Source of the DNA: Cytospora piceicola
Taxonomy: Eukaryota > Ascomycota > Sordariomycetes > Diaporthales > Cytosporaceae
DNA: 64,000 bases
Direction: 5' to 3'
Assembly: GCA_023375675.1 (NCBI GenBank)
Contig: JALQBC010000007.1
Coordinates: forward strand, 1,178,001 to 1,242,000
Made by a program: the position numbers and the translations under genes. Below, one piece after another: positions 23,595 through 35,207 of the stretch; position 1 is the stretch's first letter; every line of letters starts with the position of its first letter. The notes beneath the pieces were generated by a model. The model was not told the DNA's origin, did no database searches, and saw nothing but the letters and a program-made list of their open reading frames with translations.

Positions 23595-24400
23595 CTTCCC
23601 AGGCGAGATGTCACAAGGTCACTGTGACCAAGGGACGAGGAGGATGGGAGACTAAATATTGAGACTCTCCCGCGTACATGTGTTAGCTTGTAAAACTCAG
23701 CATCTGTTTCTGTGGATGATAAAGCCTGTCCCCAAGTCGTCTCTTGATTGTGAACTCTAGGAATGGCAGAGGTGAGGCCACCTCATGTCACGTGCTTACG
23801 ATGCGGAGACTGGCATGTCCGTGTCCAGGGTTGGGGTTCAATACCGCAGTGTACCCTCCCCACCTCATCTACCTAGGTACCTCACAGCGTCATAGTGCTA
23901 GGTAGTTCAGCACCGGAAAATTCGCTGTAAGTACCAGGAGGACGTTGGCGCTCTTGGGTGGACGTCGCTGGTGGTGTGGGTAGATAATTCGCGCTTTGTT
24001 ATTGAACATTTGTAGGTGGAAGTATGGATCGACTTGTCGGAGATGGACTCGAAGTCCTTCGAGTTCGCAGCGCTATCGTGGTCTGGGGCTTTCTAGCTGG
24101 CGCCTGTAGTGCCTAAAAGCGGGCTCTGACAATCTGATTTAGTGCTCGGTGCTGGGACAATACAGGGGCCTACGGGTACCTAGCTGAGAGACCACCTCCC
24201 CGGGGGCTTCTAAGTACCTACCTAGGCAGGTGGGACCTGTCACCAAAGCTTGGTAGACCATTTGCTATTTATGAAATAAATCTCTGGCTTCTATATAATT
24301 GTAAGTTATTGGATAATTAGGGGATTGTGTAGGTACAAAGGATCTGTTGCTCAGTGATTGGCGTATTGGAGGAGGGAAAGTGGTTTGTGTTCGGTTCCAG
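23595..24400. other. Intergenic with TACCTAGGTA copies
   Basis: No coding potential seen. A perfect TACCTAGGTA is at 23870-23879, and the near copy TACCTAGGCA is at about 24223. Confidence 0.45.
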
Positions 24401-24500
24401 TGATCTCTGACGCTTCCTGACGCTTCCTGACGCTTCCTGACGCTTCCTGACGCTTCCTGACGCTTCCTGATGCTTATCGATGATTCCTGAGCATCCCGGA
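24401..24500. repeat. 10-bp tandem array (unit CGCTTCCTGA; reverse GGAAGCGTCA)
   Basis: Six exact copies of CGCTTCCTGA lie at 24411-24470. They are flanked by diverged units (TGATCTCTGA before; TGCTTATCGA, TGATTCCTGA after). Read on the minus strand the unit is GGAAGCGTCA, the same 10-bp frame as the arrays at 26.2, 29.7 and 33.0 kb. It lies outside any called gene. Confidence 0.95.
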
Positions 24501-26169
24501 CCGTCCAAAGCATTCTTAAAGGTGCCCACTGTGGTTTTATAGCGAAGATCCTGCTGACTACTGAACCAGAGGCCGGTAACAACGCTCACGACTATCTGGG
24601 GCAAGGCACGGGGTCATGAATCCCAAATGTAGTAGAAAGAACTGCTCTGTTCAGGGTTCAGGGCAAGGCATCGTATATTTGAATATGTTTAGAGCTACGT
24701 AAATATCTAGCAACTGAATCTGGAAGAAGTAGGATGGGCAGTCCCTCTCGTTTCAACTTATATCTGTGGACAATACTGACGAAACCCCAACGATCCTACT
24801 AGTAATTAGTATCATTTAATACTACAAGGCTATGACTGCCTTCAGGGCGACTTACCTAAAAGTATATATAGAGCCTTTTCTCCCTCAGGCTCACTATTGG
24901 ATATACTCACCTTCAGTGTTGAGGACTTACACCCATATCCACATTGTCTCTACTATTTGCTCTGCTCGGGGAATATTCAGGGAACCGGTCACCCAGTGCT
25001 GGCCATTGTCCTGGCGGCCTGGGCAAGTACCCAAACTTTTGGGGCATATTTTGGACCGAATGGGAAACAAGGACGGAAGACATTACGCCAGTAAGGAATA
25101 ACGAACCACCAGAGAGACCGACCATGGACCAGGGGGATGAGACAGAGAGCGGGGTGAGTAAGGGTCGTCGAGGTCGTCGGCCCCTAACTTCTGCAGATCA
25201 TTGCGGAAGAACGAGTTCTTCCCGTCCCTGTCCACCTGGAAGTGGAGGAAACACAGCGCTGCGATGATCTGGACGGAAGTTGGCTTGTGTGCCAGCCTTC
25301 GCGGCCTTGGCGATACTGCGGAGAGTGTCCTGGGACGACGGCTTGACGCGGACATTCATCTCTCGGAGATGGTTCTCGTATGCACCTACAAAAGGCTCGG
25401 GGATGGTCTTGGGGACCTGGCATGCGCTGGCCTCCCGAGTATCGTCACTGTCACCGACCGGAGACTGAAATTGGGTGAGTTGAGGGTCGTTCTCCTCTAT
25501 GTCTTCATCCTGGTCATTCTCTGTCGGGGCATTATTTGATTTATTGTTTTCCACCAACTGTTCCTCTCCATACTTGAAGAACGGGTACTCGAGTTTCCTT
25601 GTAATGGAGCAGGGAATCGTGTACCTAGGTACTCCAAAACTCTGGCTTGCGCCTCTTTGATTCAATTTTCAGTTGACCAGGAGGTCAGGGCCGATGGTGG
25701 ATGAGCTCACGATGCTCTGTATAGCGTGGTGTCGAAACATTGATCGGACTGCCACTGAGTATATTAGCTTCCTAACAGACAGACGAAAGTTGAACGACCC
25801 TAAACGGAGAGATGGGAGGTACATTCGCCCCAGACTCCTATGCGGTTGTAAGGGCATTCAGATTTACTAAGCGAAACTACGGGCCATCCTAGCGTTCAAA
25901 AGCCGACCCAACCATGTAAGCACGGTGTAAGTACCTAAGTATCTATCCTAATTCAGCGCAACATCGACAGTGTGCTGCGCGATGTCAAACATTGACAGGA
26001 AACCAACCAGTGGTTCTTTTGCCGCTTCTACAAGTTACTATGCACATCTGCGGGTTGGCACCAACGGTCATAATCAAGGGAATGCCTTTTGGCTGGGGAT
26101 TTACTGAATTGGATGTGTGGCCGAAGCCAGTAGGCAAGACTGAGAAGCCTATATCACTGATCCAACACG
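24501..26169. other. Intergenic with one uncertain minus-strand frame
   Basis: Mostly non-coding. Minus strand 25665-25198 is open with protein-like composition (KLEYPFFKYGEEQLVEN; REMNVRVKPSSQDTLRSIAK), but it has no ATG start and no recognised domain, so it is kept as a possible exon only. A TACCTAGGTA lies at 25622-25631. Confidence 0.35.
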
Positions 26170-26170
26170 G

Positions 26171-26275
26171 CTAGGGACCATCAGGAACCATCAGGAAGCA
26201 TGAAGGACGGTGCGGGACCATCCAGAACCATCCAGAACCATCAGAAACCATCAGAAACCCTCCCAAACCAATCCG
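26171..26275. repeat. 10-bp tandem array (consensus about GGAACCATCA)
   Basis: About ten consecutive 10-bp units: GGGACCATCA, GGAACCATCA, GGAAGCATGA, AGGACGGTGC, GGGACCATCC, AGAACCATCC, AGAACCATCA, GAAACCATCA, GAAACCCTCC and decaying copies after. The register is kept without indels. Same unit type as the other three loci. Confidence 0.9.
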
Positions 26276-26516
26276 AACAACCAAAAAAGTAATACTACAT
26301 GTAAACCTGAGCATACCACGTCCGCACGTAAAGCACCCGACGCTAAGAGAACCACATCTTCACCTTTGGGTGGCCGAAGCCGAAGCAGAAGGTGAACTTA
26401 AACTGCAAACCCATAGGTGGCCTAAGCCGATCCTGTGTCTACACGATACAAAGAGTGGCCGAAGCTAGTACACTATACCCTCCATCCCTTCCCTCATACC
26501 CGTCACAGTACAGGCT

Positions 26517-28962
26517 CTACTGGACGGTACCATGGTTCCTGTCGAACTTGGCCTTCGCAGCACGCAAATAATTGATAGGCAACCAGTTGTTGGAGTTGTT
26601 GGCATACTTCCCCAACAAGTAGTTGACGTAGGCCGAGGACGTCGGATCCTCGAACAACCACTGGGAGTCTATGGCTGTCGCGTAGAAGAAGTAGCACGCT
26701 CTCGTCTTCATGAAGTTGTCATACATGATGATGTCGGCGTTCCGGTCGACGATGGCGCTGGCAGGGTGGATGAGCCCGGGTGTGTTCTCTCCCAAGGTGC
26801 GGTACCCGTCGTCCCTGTTGTACCTCACGGCAATGTTCAAGAAACCCCCTTTCAAGAGTACCTTGCGAACGGTGCGAGAGAATTCTGGGTGCTGCCACGT
26901 GGACCTGGAGGCGGGCAGGATCTCTCTCAGCGGCTTCTTCATCTCCTTACTGGCAGCACACAGCAGATTGACAAATGTCTCGTTGGCGTTCTGCAGGCTA
27001 TCGTAGTCCAGGTAATGCTCCTGGCACCAAAGGTACAAGTGCTCGAAGCGTTCCTTGGGCTTCATCTCCCTGCATACTGTATCCTTCTGGAGCTTAAAGG
27101 CGGACCAGATGTTCAGGAGCGTGAGGTGGTCTCCATCAGGGTGGTGGAAGAAGGTACATGCACTGTCGGCAAGGGAAGCAGTGGGGCCAGTCCTGAGGAA
27201 TTCGACCTCCTCTTTGATCAGAGAGATCACGGCCGCAACCTCCCAGACAGGTTGAGGATCAGTGTGGCATGCATGGATGAGCGTCATGCCATGCCTGGGC
27301 TCGAGCGGGAGCCGCGAAGCCAACAGCCCGGAGAGAGACACCTCTCCAACCTGGTTCATGCACCCCAAGTGGTAGAGATCGTTCTAAGACCTCATCCTAT
27401 ACACAGTTAGTACTGACGGTTGATGACTATAAAGAGAGGCTGGGTTACTAACGTCGCCTCTGGGGTTGGTGGATCCAGGTATGGGAAGGTCAAAAGCTTG
27501 TCAGCCCTAAACTGATGACCCCCCAGCACCAGCAGATCCAAGGCGGGCTCAGTCATGTTGCAGGTCTGAATATCCGGCAGAATGGACTTGAGCAGGATGT
27601 GGTCATACGCCTCCTCGGAGTATAGCCGGAAGCATTTGCCAGGCTTTGTACGGCCTGCTCGGCCTTTCCGCTGGTTCGCTGACGCCTGGGAGATCGGGGC
27701 GGTCTGCAACATGCTCATCCGCAATCGTGGGCTATAGTGCATGGCCTTGTGGAGACCGGAGTCCTATAGGGCGTGTCAGTGTTGGAACGAAGTGACAGTT
27801 CTCGAAAAGACTTACCACCACGTAGACGATGCCGTCGATAGTCAGGGACGTCTCGGCGATGTTCGTAGCCACAATGCACTTCCGGAAGTGCTGCATGTGT
27901 TTTGGAAGGGGCCCGAGGGCTATGCGCTGTCGCTGCTTGGACAATTTCGAGTACAGCGGCAGGACCACCATGCCTACCGTCCTTTGTGAGATCGTGGTGA
28001 CCAAAGTCTCCGCATCGTCTTTGCCAGGGACGAACACCAGGATGTCGCCAGGATCCTCGGATTGATGAATATGGACCACGCTGTCCGACAGTGCGTGAAC
28101 GAAATTGTGAACGGTCCCAGATTCGGTCTTTCCATGATCAAATGTCTGGTCAGCGATGTAGAATACATCCACCGGATATGTCCTCCCCGGAATGCGGTGA
28201 ATGGGAGCATTGGCGAAGTACCGCTGGAACTTCTCCGCATTCATGGTGGCTGACATGACCACCAACTTCAGTTCTGGACGCATTTTGCAGAGCTCCCTGA
28301 TCTTTGCGAGGAGGATGTCTGTGGCGACGGTACGCTCGTGAACCTCGTCTATGACGACACAGTCATATGTGGACAGCGCCATATCTCTCTTCAGCTCTTG
28401 CAGAAGGTGGCCGTCGGTGGTGTAAGAAAGAACGGTCCGAAGACCAGTCGCGTTTTCATTGTGGAAAACGTAGCCAACCTCTTTTCCGAGATCTACATCG
28501 AGCTCCACAGCGACACGCTGCGCGACCTCCATGGCGGCCAGGCGACGTGGCTGCGTGCACACGACTTTCTGGTTGGTTTGTCCCGGACGCGGGAGGTCGT
28601 CGTAAAGGCTGAAACGTCCTTTTAGTATCGGTGTTATTAGGTGAAAGATGTCCAATAACCACTTACATGTACTGCAAGACCTGGGTGGTCTTGCCACTTC
28701 CAGTGTCTCCGGTGAGGATAATGACCTGGTTCTTATGGTATAGGTCGAGGAACGCGTCACGCGTGCCGGCGGCGGGAAGGGAGCGCGCAGTTGCGCGAAT
28801 CTCAAAGTATTTGGCGGACCGGGCGCGAGGGGGGTTGGTCCAAGGGTTGGTCGCGTGGTCCTCGGCAGCCAGCGCCTCAGCAGCGGTGGTCTTGCGACGG
28901 ACCATGGCATGGAAGGCAGTGTTGGGGGCCATGGCGGGAGTGGTGATGGTGCTGGAAGACAT
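26517..28962 (-). CDS. DEAH-family RNA helicase, Prp43-like, with DEVH box
   Basis: 756-residue helicase from four exons: 28962-28667, 28608-27816, 27763-27449, 27383-26517. The introns are 52-65 nt and all GT-AG. Motifs in order: I GDTGSGKTTQ (85-94), Ia TQPRRLAA, II DEVHER (186-191, where the canonical family has DEAH), III SAT (218-220), V TNIAETSLTIDGIVYVVDSG, VI QRKGRAGRTKPGKCFRLY. Winged-helix, HA2 and OB-fold regions follow (for example LYLWCQEHYLDYDSLQNA and LIHPASAIV). Length and order match Prp43/DHX15, the helicase of spliceosome disassembly and ribosome biogenesis. Divergence, the Ala-to-Val change in motif II and a slightly shortened segment at the exon 3-4 join suggest a paralogue rather than the essential Prp43 itself. 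Confidence 0.88.
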
Positions 28963-29301
28963 CTAGCGAATAGTCAGCCCATTGTGTTTTTCTTTCTGCT
29001 TTGTTTGTTTTGTTTTCCGCGCATGATGTTACAGCCTCTGCGTCTAGGAACCTTTCAATTGCGGCAGAGGGTTGAGCACTCACTTTGAAGGTAGTATTGA
29101 ATGTGTTACTGCTGTGAATTATGCGGTAGTTGGTGTTTGGTATTCGTAGTAGAGGTTTGCTGTTGGTGGTTGGTTTTGTTTGACAGTTCGATATTTCCGA
29201 AGTCTTTGGTTTCTGGCAGTTGGTAGGCAGTTGTTTGTATTGCGGCCCTAGACTCAAGGGTATGCATTTGGGTATATCAAGGGCACTTAGGGGAGGGCGG
29301 C

Positions 29302-29311
29302 TACCTAGGTA
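29302..29311. repeat. TACCTAGGTA palindrome
   Basis: Exact copy about 340 bp upstream of the helicase ATG, within its probable promoter. Further exact or near copies cluster just beyond (29802-29811, and TACCTAGGTG at about 29879). Confidence 0.8.
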
Positions 29312-29696
29312 TAGTCGAGAATGGGGCCTGAGGCTCGTTACAGGGGTCACACAAATATATTTAGGTACCAAATAGGCACTTCAGTATAAATTCGGTCGTG
29401 GAGTCCACTGAACTGTTCAGGTTGGACAGTTTCCTTAGGGTTGTGAGGCCACTGGGAATAATGAGACCATGCTACCTATTGCACTATTGCAAAGTGAGGC
29501 AACGTGGAGTCCAGGGGCGATAGGTGAAACAGTCTATCGGAACACAATGACCATCTACGGTGATCGTAACAGGTCATAAAAATGGGAACTATATATTGTA
29601 CCAAGATGTTGTTTCTCCCGAGATTCAATAACCATCCATTCTAGTGGAGTAGATCTGGGCTACACTACAGAAAGTAGGGCTTGGTGCAAATTCATC

Positions 29697-29770
29697 CCGA
29701 ACCATGAGGAATCTCTAGGAATCATGAGGAACCATGAGGGACCAACCCGGACGGTCGAAAACCATTGATA
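29697..29770. repeat. 10-bp tandem array (GGAACCATGA type)
   Basis: Units in 10-bp register: CGAACCATGA, GGAATCTCTA, GGAATCATGA, GGAACCATGA, GGGACCAACC, CGGACGGTCG. Same consensus and same terminal GGACGG word as the 26.2 and 33.0 kb arrays. Confidence 0.85.
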
Positions 29771-30136
29771 GCCTAGGTACCGTACAGAACATTCTATTCA
29801 TTACCTAGGTAAGTACCTACCTAGATACAGGGCGCCTTGCACAGCAGCACAAGCTAATAATAGCGGATCTAGATTAGGTACCTAGGTGCCTATAAGCCAG
29901 GCACCCAACTACTGAATATATATCTAGGTACCTGTATATAGGTACCTCTAAGTAGGTAGGCATTTACTTGCGCCCGTCTTTTAATCGGAAAGAGAAACAC
30001 AATACAATACAACGCAAAGCAAAGCAGCAACGCGACGCGCCTAGCAATCCCAACACACCTCAAAGTTTCAACCTTCAATCTGACATTTGATCAAATCAAG
30101 TTCTCATCTTCAGTTTCAACATCTGATACTTTCAAA

Positions 30137-31847
30137 ATGAATAACAACGCCACCACAACCAACAACAACAACAACAACAACATGAGTAGTGGAGCTGGAG
30201 GCCGAGGCCGTAGAGATGGCGGTGTGAGCAGAGGTGGTGTATTCCCGCCCATTCGCCGGGGTGGTGGTCAGGCTCCTAGAGGAGCATGTTTCAAGGTAAA
30301 TCATCCACAGCCCTCAACCAGGTTTTCAAGTACACCACACGTGCAACGTACTGACATCAATGAAAGTGCGGTAACGCCGGCCATATTGCCAGATACTGCC
30401 ACAATGGCAACCAGCCAGGACCAGCTTCTCGCGGTGCTGTCAACAGCAGGGGTACTGTCCAGCGCGGTCGTGGTGGTCCTGTAGGACTCCAGCTTGGACC
30501 TCGTCAGCCCCCCGCCGCCCCGCAGCCTCGCGCCGCCCCACTGCCTGCTGCTACCGCTCAGCCTACCTCCGTCCAGCCTTCTGCCGCCGACATCGGCACT
30601 CCTGTCGAGCATAGGTTGGTTAAAGACTCGGTAAGTCCTCTTTGTTTTCTACTTTATTTGCCCTCGTCTTTTCTTCGGGTCTTCTATGACCTCTAGATCT
30701 GCTCAAACCCTCTCAACACGTGGATCTGATATTTGATTAGGCACAAGATGGAAAGGTTCCTCTGGCTTTGGCCACCTCTGGACCGCCAATCACATGGCCG
30801 TGCCCAACAAGTGTAGATGAGGCCCAAATACAGAAGCGAGACTTCTTCGACCACTACAAGCAGAAGGGTTGGGAATTCCTGGGAGACGATGATCTCATCC
30901 TTGAGCGGGCCAGGCCAACAGCCCACCATCCGAAATTCGCATGCAACGGGGAAACCTACTTTGTCAGTAGACCTCAGAAAATTGGAGGATTCGGGTCGGA
31001 CCTTTACGAGGAAGACTTCTCGGTATACACAGGCACGATGGCCCAGCTCCCTCATATTGAGGCCGAGCGGGAGAAGGAGTTGGAGACGGCGAAGGCGGAA
31101 CTGCAAATTGCAGCTGTGGAGGCCCAGGGCGCAGACAAGGACCGAAAGGTCAGGGGCCTGCAAGCGCAAATCCGCCGGCTCGAAGCGCCCCTTGAGGTGT
31201 TCATGCCGCCACTTCGAATTGACAACGAACACCTGAAGTTCGCCGAGACGAGAAAGACTGACCTTCCCAAGGACATTACCGCGAATAATGCCCCAAGGGA
31301 CACCTTGCATAAGTTCAAACTTACCATTGAACTGATGGAGGCTGCTGGTGCTTTTGGAGAGGAGACGGTGATGGAGGATGGGGAGGAGGTCACGGTCAAC
31401 CGCAAGTGGAAGGAGGGTGACGTCTGGCGACCCAAGCCCGAGAACCCGGACGAGGAGGCATTGTGGGACGAGGAGCTTTCGTCAACGTTCCACGGCTTCA
31501 TGCCCCGCCACAGCCGCCCGCGATGGATCGGCCTCGGCCACCTCGGATACGACAACGTCTACACCCGCTCGCGGGACGGCGAGTCCTACACCTCCAAGGA
31601 CCTGCCTGACCGGCAGTGGAACACGTCAGACACTGCGCCCATCGTGTACAAGCCAAAGCAAGGGAACACGAGCACCGTCCAGCGGAGCTCACGCGACGTC
31701 GGTCTTGGAAGCCAGTCGGCGAACGTGAAACCTCTTCGGCAAATACTCGAGGAAAACGAGAAGGCCAACGCCAACAAGACGGCTCAGAGAGCCCGCACCA
31801 ACGCCAGATGGGGGGGAGCAGGACCGAGCAACGAGAACTGGAACTGA
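30137..31847 (+). CDS. RGG-rich hypothetical protein with QILEENEK C-terminal motif
   Basis: 493-residue protein from exons 30137-30295, 30415-30630 and 30741-31847; all junctions are phase 0 GT-AG. The N-terminus is Asn-rich, then RGG/RG-rich (GGRGRRDGG, RRGGGQAPRG, QRGRGGP), suggesting RNA binding. Residues about 125-470 form a globular region without recognised family (YKQKGWEFLGDDDLILERAR; HLKFAETRKTDLPKD). They include a charged coiled-coil-like stretch around IEAEREKELETAKAEL. The last 40 residues contain VKPLRQILEENEKANA and end in NENWN. That 3' end is duplicated at 37.5-37.8 kb. Function unknown; the RGG tract is the only functional clue. Confidence 0.72.
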
Positions 31848-32998
31848 TGGACCGCTTGACGCAAGAGGCGAACCTTTGGCTTCGGCCACACTAGGTATCG
31901 AGACATTCGGATTCTCGAGGACCTGGAGCGGCGGTATGGTGGGGCTGGGGCTGGGGCTATTTTGGGCTGTTGAGATATCTGTCTTCTAGAGGGCCCGAGG
32001 GAGGGATGGTATATCTAGGATAGAGGCTTTGGCCACCTCAGGTTGTCCTGGACGTATTGACCTCAGACACCTGTTTTATGTAGTATTTACCCATCTCAAG
32101 CTTCTTCGTGATCAATCCGGGCATCGGTTATAAGTGCGTAAATATCAGGTCTCACTATTGGCCAGTGATCCCTCAATGGGATAACGCAAAGATACTCGTC
32201 ATGGTTTCATAGTAGAGGGAAGGTCAGGAATGACCTTGACTTGAAGCTATAAATACGGACCCTATGTAGGTAGTAAAAATATGAGCTCCGTGTGGTTTCC
32301 AACAGTGTGATTAGCTTCAAGTAGCCAAAGCAAAAGTCCACAGCATGGACTGTCAATGATGATTCCTCACCGTGCCCAAGCAGAAACAAACTTCAAAGAA
32401 AACATAAGCTCATCTATGGAACAGACCGCCAAGACTCCCAACCCCCCAAGAGCAAAACCCCAAAGAAGCAAACCCAAAAGAGCCCATTAACTCCACAGAC
32501 ACGGGAAGCAAACACCAAAGAAATGATAGGTCATATGGTGCATAATACAGAGGGAAGGATACTTACCCGTCCCAACATCTGAAGGTGGCCGAGGCCGAAG
32601 CTGACTCCGACACCTAGGACCTGCCGTCCCCCGCAGCCTGCTCCTCGGCCTCCGACCGTCCAATGTGACGATCGCCTCTTCGCGGGCCTTACGCATGGCT
32701 TCGTGGCACTCCATGTACCGGGTGGTGTAAAAGAATAACTGCTAAAAATACAGGCGCTTTAACGCAGCCTGCGCCTGGAGATATGTGTCGTAGTAGGCTT
32801 TGTAGACCCGGTGGCCGCTGGGAAGGGGGGGGGGGGCAGCAGCCAGGGGGGGGCAGAGGGGCCCCAGGTGGCTTTGAAGTGACTGAACGTGTGTATGTTC
32901 CGACGCTTCAGGCGCTTACCCTCCTCTGTATCTTCTGACAGACTAGCTGGCGCAGGCGGTATTGAAGGCACTTCGAGGGTGGTGGGGGGCTCGCGCAA
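31848..32998. other. Intergenic with a likely decayed gene on the minus strand (32998-32487)
   Basis: The plus strand shows nothing. On the minus strand, protein-like segments occur in different frames: LSEDTEEGKRLKRRN (about 32930), then KAYYDTYLQAQAALKRL (about 32800-32750), then ECHEAMRKAREEAIV (about 32700-32655). The first two are separated by long G runs (C runs on the minus strand) at about 32825-32855, where slippage or assembly error would shift the frame. No domain is recognised, so I do not call a gene. Confidence 0.35.
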
Positions 32999-33009
32999 CG
33001 TTTACTTTG

Positions 33010-33085
33010 GAATGGTCCGTCCGCGACGGTTCTTCACGGTTCTTCATGGTTCTTAAGGACTCTACATGGTTCCTATCTGAATCCT
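33010..33085. repeat. 10-bp tandem array (reverse GGAACCATGT / AGAACCGTGA)
   Basis: Read on the minus strand the units are GGAACCATGT, AGAGTCCTTA, AGAACCATGA, AGAACCGTGA, AGAACCGTCG, CGGACGGACC. This is the fourth member of the 10-bp family in a 9-kb stretch. Confidence 0.85.
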
Positions 33086-34069
33086 CAGTTTCTTGTCGGA
33101 AGAATAATAGGAATCAACCATGTCGATTCCTTTTCCCCCCGTCCCCCTACCACCCGATTCGTCTTTCCTTCGGCTAGGCCCTTCCAATCCAACGGACGCA
33201 TCAGGGGAAATTGATTTCTTCGTCGGCTCTTTGAAGGTCACAATTGGTGTCGCAGACATGACTACGGGCAGGTGAGGTAATGACTATCAATGTAATATGA
33301 TGATGGTGTTTGCCATTGATATAGCAGGGGAACCTGCGGGAAAGGGGAGCGCGACGGAAAAAGACATCGCTTTGGTTGGGGATGAGGGTTCAGGTGGATT
33401 GGAGATGAGTGAAAAGGTGGGTAGGAAGGGTGTGAGAAATGCGGAAGGAAACATTGAATTGGGAGAGGAGTTGGGTATTGGTACGGTCCTTACACCTTTC
33501 CCTAAAGTCACGGTCCAGCTGCACCGTCGGCTCGAGAAGTCGGTTTGAAAGGGGGACATGGCTACCTAGGTAGGTATCACGAGTGAGAATTGACATTTTC
33601 TGACGAGAACTCGAATCAAAAACGGTTGCTAAAGCTATCCTACAGATGAGTTAAATTGGCCGGCTCATCATCCTCCCTAGTCCGGGAAAAACGGGTGAAG
33701 GGCCTGAGACGGTACATTTGTTGTCAGATCAATCCAGGGTCCAGAATGAAGTAGTCGCCGAAGGACATCTCAACCTCCCGTTCCTTAATCCTCTCCTTCC
33801 TCTCGATTTTCCGGCTAATAATGAGTTTTAGGTCCCATTCGAAAGTTCCTCGGTTGTATTGGTCGCGAAACATTTCATCATCCACCTTTCTGCTTGTGGT
33901 GGACCCCTTCGTGTACTTTCGTCCCATAAGGTCCGGGCGCCAGTTGCCCAAAACAACATCCTCCTCCCCCTTGTTGGATCCTATCATTTGAAGCACTTGA
34001 TGTCCGGCGATGCTACGGGCCTCGATATATTGCCTCCCAGCCTCCGCCGGGCCAATCCCCCACATGTGC
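33086..34069. other. Intergenic with short uncertain frames
   Basis: A minus-strand frame at 34065-33724 (113 residues, containing GNWRPDLMGRKYTKG) has some protein-like character but no start context or homology I recognise. A TACCTAGGTA lies at 33563-33572. Nothing firm is seen. Confidence 0.35.
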
Positions 34070-34332
34070 AGTCTCCTAATCTCCTAGTCTCCAGTCTCCT
34101 AGTCTCCAGTCTCCTAGTCTCCAGTCTCCTAGTCTCCAGTCTCCTAGTCTCCAGTCTCCTAGTCTCCAGTCTCCTAGTCTCCAGTCTCCTAGTCTCCTAG
34201 TCTCCAGTCTCCTAGTCTCCTAGTCTCCAGTCTCCTAGTCTCCTAGTCTCCAGTCTCCTAGTCTCCTAGTCTCCAGTCTCCTAGTCTCCTAGTCTCCAGT
34301 CTCCTGGTCTCCAGTCTTCTGGTCCCCTAGTA
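34070..34332. repeat. GTCTCC minisatellite with two higher-order patterns
   Basis: The array is built from GTCTCCA (7 bp) and GTCTCCTA (8 bp). In the left half they alternate to give a 15-bp unit. In the right half the order is 8+8+7, giving a 23-bp unit repeated about five times. The last copies decay (CTCCTGGTCTCC, CTTCTGGTCCCC). No coding role is evident. Confidence 0.95.
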
Positions 34333-35207
34333 TTTCAATCTACTGATATACTAATATCTGAGCCCAATGTAATACTTATCTACCTAGGTACCTAGGTAGG
34401 TGCTTGATTAGAAGTTTTGTTTCGAGTTACTTCTAGTCAACAAATTCCTGAAGCTACCTACCTAGGTAGGTAGGGGAGGACTGTCAGTTGAGCATACCAA
34501 GGTACTTTGAGGAGACATGTTTTCGGGACGCCACCCGCCCCCGATCAGATAAGTGGTCACCAGTACCAAAGTACCTAGGTATGTATTGGTAGGTAGGTAA
34601 ACAAGTATTGTTCCTGCCTAAAACCATGGTTCCAGAGCATGAACATGACTTCTCCCTGGAGAAGGAACGGCGATCTGAACTCCAGGCAACCTCTCACAGT
34701 GAGCACCAACCATGAGGCGACATGACGTTGGAATTGTATCGCCTGATTGGATCTCTTTAGGCTTCCACACCATGTACGATGACTCAGGACAGTTATTTGG
34801 GCAAACTATGGCTGAAGTCGTCGCTGTGCTCCATCGTAAACGGCAGGTGCAATATACTTGTCTTGCTCCCTATCAACACAGGATGATCCATACGCCTGCC
34901 TGCCTTAAAGACAGGACGTGCATCGTGCGTCTGAGGGGAGGGAAATGCCCACGATCTTTAGCAACCTTGGAAGGAACAATGCTCAGGATCACCACGGAGC
35001 CGAACCGTAACAGCAGGACCATCTCGCTGCAACCACATACTGAATATCGAGAGTACCCCTTTTGTTGTACAACCCGGCTTCCAGATACCAATAAACACCA
35101 GCACGTACCTAGGTATGTCCTATACTATGGGGGCTTGTGAGGGCCCGGGAGATGTGTTGCACCTGTGCTGTTTGACCATACTGACGGGTCTGTAACAGTC
35201 CTCTACC
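34333..35207. other. Intergenic, dense in TACCTAGGTA
   Basis: Five exact palindromes: 34381-34390, 34389-34398 (overlapping), 34459-34468, 34572-34581 and 35106-35115. Short open frames here have no recognisable content. The 3' part is the upstream region of the gene at 35208. Confidence 0.5.

Noticed and set aside
24265..24604. Minus-strand frame with repeated RKRQEASGSV peptide
   Set aside because: It is only the translation of the 10-bp array; 10 bp is not a multiple of three, the flanks are non-coding, and there is no start context.
24401..26275. Could the 10-bp arrays be a CRISPR array
   Set aside because: Units are contiguous with no spacers, and the genome is eukaryotic.
33859..34200. 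Plus-strand frame ending in repeated LLVSS
   Set aside because: Translation of the GTCTCC minisatellite; not a membrane or fibre protein.
34712..35140. 142-residue plus-strand frame upstream of the 35.2 kb gene
   Set aside because: No domain, composition like non-coding DNA, and it contains a TACCTAGGTA copy that is otherwise strictly intergenic.
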